Shown here piece after piece: positions 60,165-64,000 of a DNA stretch of 64,000 nt (positions within the stretch are counted from its first letter, which is position 1; each line of letters starts with the position of its first letter). Location: positions 5,389,501-5,453,500 of the forward strand of contig NZ_CP119075.1 in NCBI RefSeq assembly GCF_029023725.1, read 5' to 3'. Both the position numbers and the translations under genes were made by a program. Below the pieces are notes generated by a model. It saw only the letters and a program-made list of their open reading frames with translations, was not told where the DNA came from and did no database searches. The DNA comes from Synoicihabitans lomoniglobus. GTDB lineage: Bacteria; Verrucomicrobiota; Verrucomicrobiia; Opitutales; Opitutaceae.

Positions 60165-60857
60165 TCAGGCGGTCGCTCGTTGCTGCGACAGGTGGGCGAG
60201 CATGAGGGTGAAGAAACACAGCACGAGGTTCTCCAGGGGAAGTTGGAGCGGCAGCGGCAAGGCGTAGATGATCGCAACGGTGGGCAACCAGATGCCGATG
60301 TTCGCGATCATGATGGGCAGTAATTTTTCGTAAAACCAACCGCGCGACCGGAACTGCGCCCAAACCTGCCGGATGTTGAAATGGGTTTCCACCCACTGGT
60401 AGCCGAGCCACATGCCGGGAGCGGCCAGCAGCGGTGCGTAGACGAATTGATCGAGCACCACTTTCTGGGCGATCGTGCTGATGGAGTTGTCGTAACCGAC
60501 GAAGTGCGCGAGCCCCGTGTAGAGCCAGTGCATCTCCCAGCCCTTGTAGGCCCAGAACAGCGCCAGCCCGAAGCCTTGCTTCACGTTGTAACGATGGCGT
60601 GTGGCGGGCACGAAACGCAGATAGATCCACGGGATGATCGCGCCGAACAAGGCGGTCGAGGCCATGCTGTAACTCACGCCCAGCCGGTCGCGCCACACCG
60701 TCCATCGGGCCAACGCCTCGGTCACGCTCGGCACGAAGTAGTAGCCCAGCACCAACGCGAGGGCGAAGGCCTGGAGCACGAGTCCCGGCACCAGGTTGGC
60801 GCGGGCGCCTTGGATGCCGGCTCGCCACGGCGCGACGGGTTGTGACGTGGTCGACAT
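60165..60857 (-). CDS. Polytopic membrane protein, possibly Mpv17/PMP22-like
   Basis: The 230-residue protein has five or so hydrophobic segments: VPGLVLQAFALALVLGYYFVP, TALFGAIIPWIYLRFVP, LVLDQFVYAPLLAAPGMWLGYQW, LLPIMIANIGIWLPTVAIIYALP and LENLVLCFFTLMLAHL. The segment with VLDQFVYAPL and a later P-x-W-like block recalls Mpv17/PMP22 membrane proteins, but the match is by eye and weak. The ATG at 60857 is used; the open frame to 60917 is less hydrophobic. Function unknown. Confidence 0.6.
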   Translation of the reverse strand: MSTTSQPVAPWRAGIQGARANLVPGLVLQAFALALVLGYYFVPSVTEALARWTVWRDRLGVSYSMASTALFGAIIPWIYLRFVPATRHRYNVKQGFGLALFWAYKGWEMHWLYTGLAHFVGYDNSISTIAQKVVLDQFVYAPLLAAPGMWLGYQWVETHFNIRQVWAQFRSRGWFYEKLLPIMIANIGIWLPTVAIIYALPLPLQLPLENLVLCFFTLMLAHLSQQRATA

Positions 60858-60970
60858 GAGCGAGTGACTGTGCGGTGGCGCGAAATCGATCGCCAGCGCT
60901 TTAAGCGCGGGAGGCAAAATAGGGGCGAATCAACGCCGGTCGAGACGCGCTCGCTTGGCGGTCCGCGCCG

Positions 60971-61474
60971 TTACCGGGTGAGGGTGGCCAGCCAATTGAT
61001 GGCGGGGGAGTTGGTGGACGGGCGATCGGTATGCCAGGCGTCGAGACGCGCGAGCTGTGTCGGCTCCAGAGCGGTGCGAAGCTCCGCGATTAAAATGGTT
61101 TCGGTCCGGGCGAGGGCGGTCTCGGCGGCGGCGAGTTCGCGGAAACGTCGCGAGGCACTGGCGTCGGACGCGGTGATTCGTTGGAGGGCGAAGCGAGCGG
61201 ATTCGACCTCATCGGATTGCGCGCGCCAGGGGTCGTTCATGTCCCGGGCGATGTGGCGCAGGTCGGAAACTTGATCAGGTGTCAGCTCAAGGCGTTGGCT
61301 CAACCAGGCTTGGGCGATACGGCTGATCGTCGAAGAAGCGTCGGATGCGGACGCGGCGACGAGCATCAGGGGTTGTCGGTCGGCTTGGTCCACCACGCGA
61401 AGCACTTCGGGGGTGTGCGCGCCCAAGAAAACGACGGTGAGAAAAATAGTCAGATTGCGTTTCAGTCGTTTCAT
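60971..61474 (-). CDS. Periplasmic Spy/CpxP-like protein
   Basis: The 167-residue protein starts with a hydrophobic segment (NLTIFLTVVFLGAHT) that works as a signal peptide or anchor. The mature helical part contains LSQRLELTPDQVSDLRHIARDM and LEPTQLARLDAWHTD, matching the LTPxQ pairs of Spy/CpxP/heavy-metal-resistance proteins. The ATG at 61474 is used because the upstream frame to 61639 crosses low-similarity sequence. Such proteins sense or chaperone envelope stress; the metal or substrate is not known. Confidence 0.62.
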   Translation of the reverse strand: MKRLKRNLTIFLTVVFLGAHTPEVLRVVDQADRQPLMLVAASASDASSTISRIAQAWLSQRLELTPDQVSDLRHIARDMNDPWRAQSDEVESARFALQRITASDASASRRFRELAAAETALARTETILIAELRTALEPTQLARLDAWHTDRPSTNSPAINWLATLTR

Positions 61475-61597
61475 GGTGTCTCCCCTACAACGACACGACT
61501 GAAGGATTTCTTTCGCAAAAACACCCTGGGGTTGATGCCCTACGCGATCCCGAACCGCGGCGCATTTCGTGGGTGAGCGAGCGTATTTGACCCGAAA

Positions 61598-61633
61598 ACG
61601 CCCACCGCCACAGAGGGGCGGTGGGCGTTGGGC
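61598..61633 (-). terminator. Intrinsic terminator of the YceI/AzoR operon
   Basis: On the minus strand CGCCCACCGCC pairs with GGCGGTGGGCG (11 bp, short loop) and is followed by TTTTCGGG. It lies about 40-75 bp past the azoreductase stop, so it ends the minus-strand operon that begins at 63283. Confidence 0.78.
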
Positions 61634-61672
61634 CGGCAAGTTTTCGGCCGGTGGGACGGTTGATCGGACGCG

Positions 61673-62290
61673 TTAGGCGGCGGCGAGGGTTTCGGCCTCG
61701 GCTTTGGCGTCGGCCACCCCCTTGGTGGCGGCCTCTTCGCCACCCGATTGGTTGGCGGCGTAGACGAAGGTCAGCGAGGTCAGACCGATAAAGCCGAGAA
61801 CACCACGGAGGTAGGGCTCGAGAAAGTTATAGCCGACGGCGGGAGACCCCGGCCGGAAGTCGCCCCCGGTGGCCACGATGATCGTCACCTTGCGATCGGA
61901 CGTGAGTCCTTTGTAGCCGTTTTCGTCTATCGTGAATGTGCGCCCGGCGCGCACGACTTGGTCGATCCACGCTTTGAGCACGGCGGGCAGGTTGAGATTG
62001 AACATGGGGGTCGTGATCACGATCTCGTCGGCCGCGAACAGTTGATCAATGTTGTGATCGGACTCGGCCATGGCGGTGCGAGCGGCCGGAGAATGTCCCT
62101 CGGGAGCCGTGAACGCGCCTTCGAACCAAGCGGAATTCACAAAGGACGGTGGCTCGGCGGCGAGATCGCGCGTGACCACGCGGCCCTCGGGATGGGCGGC
62201 CTGCCATTGGGCAAGGTAGGTGGCGCCGACTTGGTTGCTGCGGGAACGTTCGCCGCGGGGACTTGTGCTGACGTGGAGGAGTGTTTTCAT
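61673..62290 (-). CDS. azoR: FMN-dependent NADH-azoreductase
   Basis: The 205-residue protein is an AzoR-type flavodoxin-fold oxidoreductase: LHVSTSPRGERSRSNQVG is the FMN phosphate loop, ITTPMFNLNLPAVLKAWIDQVVRAGRTF the central conserved block, and VATGGDFRPG together with FLEPYLRGVLGFIGL the end of the fold. AzoR reduces quinones and azo compounds using NADH. It is the last gene of an operon with YceI and a small membrane protein, opposite a LysR regulator, suggesting induction by a quinone or related stress. Confidence 0.92.
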   Translation of the reverse strand: MKTLLHVSTSPRGERSRSNQVGATYLAQWQAAHPEGRVVTRDLAAEPPSFVNSAWFEGAFTAPEGHSPAARTAMAESDHNIDQLFAADEIVITTPMFNLNLPAVLKAWIDQVVRAGRTFTIDENGYKGLTSDRKVTIIVATGGDFRPGSPAVGYNFLEPYLRGVLGFIGLTSLTFVYAANQSGGEEAATKGVADAKAEAETLAAA

Positions 62291-62348
62291 GAGAGGAAGA
62301 GGAGGAAAATGGTGAACAAGTGGGTGAAGGTTTGAGGGCGGGATTGGT

Positions 62349-62957
62349 TTACCGGGCGGCGGCGCCGGCGAGGGCGAGAGACAGCTCGATGGTTTCGGCC
62401 ACCTTGTCGGTCGCCTGGCCGGGCATGATGCCGAACTCGCTGCGGTTGATGCTGAAGGTGGTGCGCAGGACCAGCAGATCGCCCTGCATTTGCCCGCCCG
62501 TGCGATCGCTGAGTTTGCCGGGGAGCGACGTCAAAGTCACCGGCACGGTGAGCGTTTTGGTGACGCCTTTGATCGTGAGGTCCCCGGTGACGCGGGCCTT
62601 CGTGACCGTGCCCGAGGTGACGGCGTCCCGAACGGATTTGGTGACGAAGGTGATTTCCGGATACGTGGTGACATCGAGCCAGTTCGCGCCGTGCAGGTGC
62701 TCCTTCATGGTGCCGTTGGGCACCGTGAGCGAAGCGGTCGCGAGGGTGAGGTGACCCGAGAAGTCAGCCGGGGCGGCCGAGTCAAAGCGGACTTCGCCGC
62801 TGATGCCATTGCCGCTGCCGGAAATGGCTTCCAAAGGGGCGTCGAGACTGAAGCGGGCGGCGTTGACGCCTTTCGGATCCTGGAAGTCAAACGCCTGCGG
62901 GGCGGCGGAAAGCACGGAGGCACTGAGGAGAAGGGAGGAGAGAAGGACGGATTTCAT
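62349..62957 (-). CDS. yceI: YceI family periplasmic protein
   Basis: The 202-residue protein has a signal peptide (SVLLSSLLLSASVLSAAP). The lipocalin-like YceI pattern is NGTMKEHLHGANWLDVTTYPEITFVTKSV and VTGDLTIKGVTKTLTVPVTL, ending INRSEFGIMPGQATDKVAETIEL. YceI proteins bind isoprenoid quinones or similar lipids in the periplasm. The ATG at 62957 is clear; open frame to 63011 adds an unneeded leader. It is the second gene of the operon, 58 bp before azoR and 50 bp after the small membrane protein gene. Confidence 0.92.
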   Translation of the reverse strand: MKSVLLSSLLLSASVLSAAPQAFDFQDPKGVNAARFSLDAPLEAISGSGNGISGEVRFDSAAPADFSGHLTLATASLTVPNGTMKEHLHGANWLDVTTYPEITFVTKSVRDAVTSGTVTKARVTGDLTIKGVTKTLTVPVTLTSLPGKLSDRTGGQMQGDLLVLRTTFSINRSEFGIMPGQATDKVAETIELSLALAGAAAR

Positions 62958-63007
62958 GATGTTTTTTTCGTTGAGAGGTGGGTGAGGCTGAGATGCAGAG
63001 GGCCGAA

Positions 63008-63283
63008 TCAAGCGGTTGCAGCGCGCCGGGCAGATCGGCGCGAGGCGAACCCGGCAGCGGCGGCGAGAGCGGTGGCGGCGGCGATGCCTCCGGCGAGGAA
63101 GTCGACGCCCGCGACGAATCCCGGTTGGTAGTGGAGAGCTTCGATGCCGGTGATCTCATCGTGGACGGTCACGGGAATCTGGTTCTGGGTCCAACCGCGG
63201 TGGGCGCCGGTGGCGGCCCAGGTGCCGAGGGTCGCGAGCAGGGCTAGGGCGGCGGTGATTTGGAAGAAGCGGGTGAAGTTCAT
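63008..63283 (-). CDS. Small two-helix membrane protein of the YceI operon
   Basis: The 91-residue protein has one hydrophobic helix at the N-terminus (FFQITAALALLATLGTWAATG) and another near the end (GVDFLAGGIAAATALAAAAGFA). Between them is HRGWTQNQIPVTVHDEITGIEAL. No family is named. As the promoter-proximal gene of the YceI/azoR operon and divergent from the LysR gene, it is probably regulated by LysR. It may work with YceI in the membrane. Confidence 0.75.
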   Translation of the reverse strand: MNFTRFFQITAALALLATLGTWAATGAHRGWTQNQIPVTVHDEITGIEALHYQPGFVAGVDFLAGGIAAATALAAAAGFASRRSARRAATA

Positions 63284-63336
63284 GTTTCCAGAATACCGGT
63301 TTCGGTCGGATATCTCTAAAACTCACTCGCGCACAC

Positions 63337-63359
63337 GGTGATAGCGTTTCATTATCACC
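63337..63359. promoter_or_regulatory. Candidate LysR-type operator
   Basis: Inverted repeat GGTGATA (63337-63343) and TATCACC (63353-63359) with a 9-nt interval lies in the 80-bp divergent region, 4 bp before the LysR gene start. It contains the T-N11-A framework seen in LysR sites. It probably controls both the LysR gene and the YceI/azoR operon. Confidence 0.6.
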
Positions 63360-63363
63360 AGTT

Positions 63364-64000
63364 ATGGAACTGCGTTACCTGCGATCGTTTGTCACCGTGG
63401 CTGAAACCCTGCACTTCGGGCAGGCGGCGGAGCGGTTGAAAATCGCGCAGCCCGCGCTGAGTCAGCATATCCAAAAACTGGAGACGTCGCTCGAAGCGCG
63501 ACTGTTGGATCGCAATCGCCACGGCGTGGCGCTCACGGCGGTGGGGCAGGTGTTTCTGCGGGAGGCGCGTTCCATTCTCGCGCAGGTGCAGCACGCGCGC
63601 AACGAGGTGGAGCGGGTCAAGGCGGGCGGCGAAGGCACCTTGCGACTCGGTTACGTGCCGGGTCCGGCGCGCGGGGCGTTGACGTGTGCGTTGCATGTCA
63701 TGCGGCAGAAAAGTCCGGCGGTGCGGGTCGAGCTGCACGAGGCGCAGACCACTCATATTTTGCGGGCGTTGCTGGCGGGCGAGTATGACGCCGTGTTGGC
63801 GCCCGAGTTTGATCCGCCTTTCCCGCGGGGATTGGATCACGCAGAGGTGGCGTCGCAGCGCGTGCTTTTGGTGATGGGGGCGCGCCATCCGATGGCGGCG
63901 CACGACACGGTGCCTTTGGCGGAGTTGAAGACGGCGGACTGGGTGTCGTATGCCGATACGATTGCGCCCGGTTATCGTCGATGGATCAACGAAGTCTGCC
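63364..64000 (+). CDS. LysR family transcriptional regulator, 3' end outside window
   Basis: 212 codons are visible. The N-terminal winged helix-turn-helix is standard: MELRYLRSFVTVAETLHFGQ, AAERLKIAQPALSQHIQKLE, and LLDRNRHGVALTAVGQVFLREA. The effector domain begins with GTLRLGYVPGPARGALTCAL and DAVLAPEFDPPFPRGLDHAEV. It stands divergent to the YceI/azoR operon and shares an 80-bp promoter region with an inverted repeat. It probably activates that operon in response to a small molecule. Confidence 0.93.
   Translation, partial: MELRYLRSFVTVAETLHFGQAAERLKIAQPALSQHIQKLETSLEARLLDRNRHGVALTAVGQVFLREARSILAQVQHARNEVERVKAGGEGTLRLGYVPGPARGALTCALHVMRQKSPAVRVELHEAQTTHILRALLAGEYDAVLAPEFDPPFPRGLDHAEVASQRVLLVMGARHPMAAHDTVPLAELKTADWVSYADTIAPGYRRWINEVC

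Noticed and set aside
1..64000. CRISPR array
   Set aside because: No regularly spaced direct repeats with unique spacers were found; the repeats present are scattered and mostly palindromic.
1..64000. tRNA or rRNA genes
   Set aside because: No cloverleaf with TTC-containing T-arm and CCA end, and no rRNA core sequence, was noticed by eye; a tRNAscan run would be decisive.

Overview
The window looks like a chromosomal segment of a free-living, high-GC Gram-negative bacterium, most likely a member of the Opitutaceae (phylum Verrucomicrobiota). This is inferred from protein style, not from a marker gene. The indicators are ADOP-type orphan MacB/FtsX permease, TIGR03067 and MuiA/DUF4139 proteins, many lipobox and signal-peptide proteins, a tandem PilT pair, and the intergenic repeat types. 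No rRNA, tRNA, CRISPR array, intact transposase or prophage was seen.

Layout. 1-8 kb: a truncated MFS transporter, a voltage-gated-type K+ channel, a GNAT/DUF4336 overlapping pair, a thioredoxin-like protein, a leader/terminator arrangement before a tiny gene, an SSS sodium symporter and a KefB-like antiporter with two RCK_C domains. 8-16.5 kb: secreted and membrane proteins of unknown role, a DsbA-like protein, a VOC protein, a type IIA topoisomerase B subunit (ParE/GyrB-like) and a 796-residue helical-repeat protein. 16.6-20.8 kb: a PQQ-type beta-propeller and a YgiQ radical SAM protein.

20.8-26.0 kb is an accessory island: a nucleotidyltransferase with a small partner gene, an AAA+ ATPase with an altered Walker A motif next to a subtilisin-like protease, a decayed antitoxin (HigA-like N-terminus joined to a frameshifted DUF2384-like C-terminus) and a decayed fragment of a type I restriction hsdM. 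It ends against an ADOP-type permease.

28.6-33.9 kb carries catabolic and transport genes: dienelactone hydrolase, GH43 glycosidase, YiaK/Ldh_2-type dehydrogenase, DASS transporter and a DUF2490 protein. 34-38.6 kb has two PilT-type retraction ATPases and an unusual papain-like protease fused to an alpha/beta hydrolase. 38.8-50.4 kb holds lipoproteins, an S41 protease, a nucleotidyltransferase, a large hybrid histidine kinase, a PIG-L deacetylase, a DAACS symporter and a CNNM/CorC protein. 50.5-64 kb has an SMP-30 hydrolase, a toxin/lectin-like protein, an orphan kinase-like protein, an SDR, an M50-like protease with TPRs, a secreted nuclease, a peroxiredoxin, MuiA, and a LysR-controlled YceI/AzoR cluster cut by the right edge.

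Intergenic space carries several repeat types: near-perfect palindromes at 3837, 18481 and 28540; REP-like GTAGGAGC...GCGCGAT inverted pairs at 38669 and 54566; a 75-bp repeat at 54434 and 57595; an AACCACAGATG-type inverted repeat at 58272; and a 62-bp duplication flanking a small lipoprotein gene. The strongest candidates for something little described are the AAA+/subtilase island, the protease-hydrolase fusion and the helical/lectin protein at 51.8-53.2 kb.
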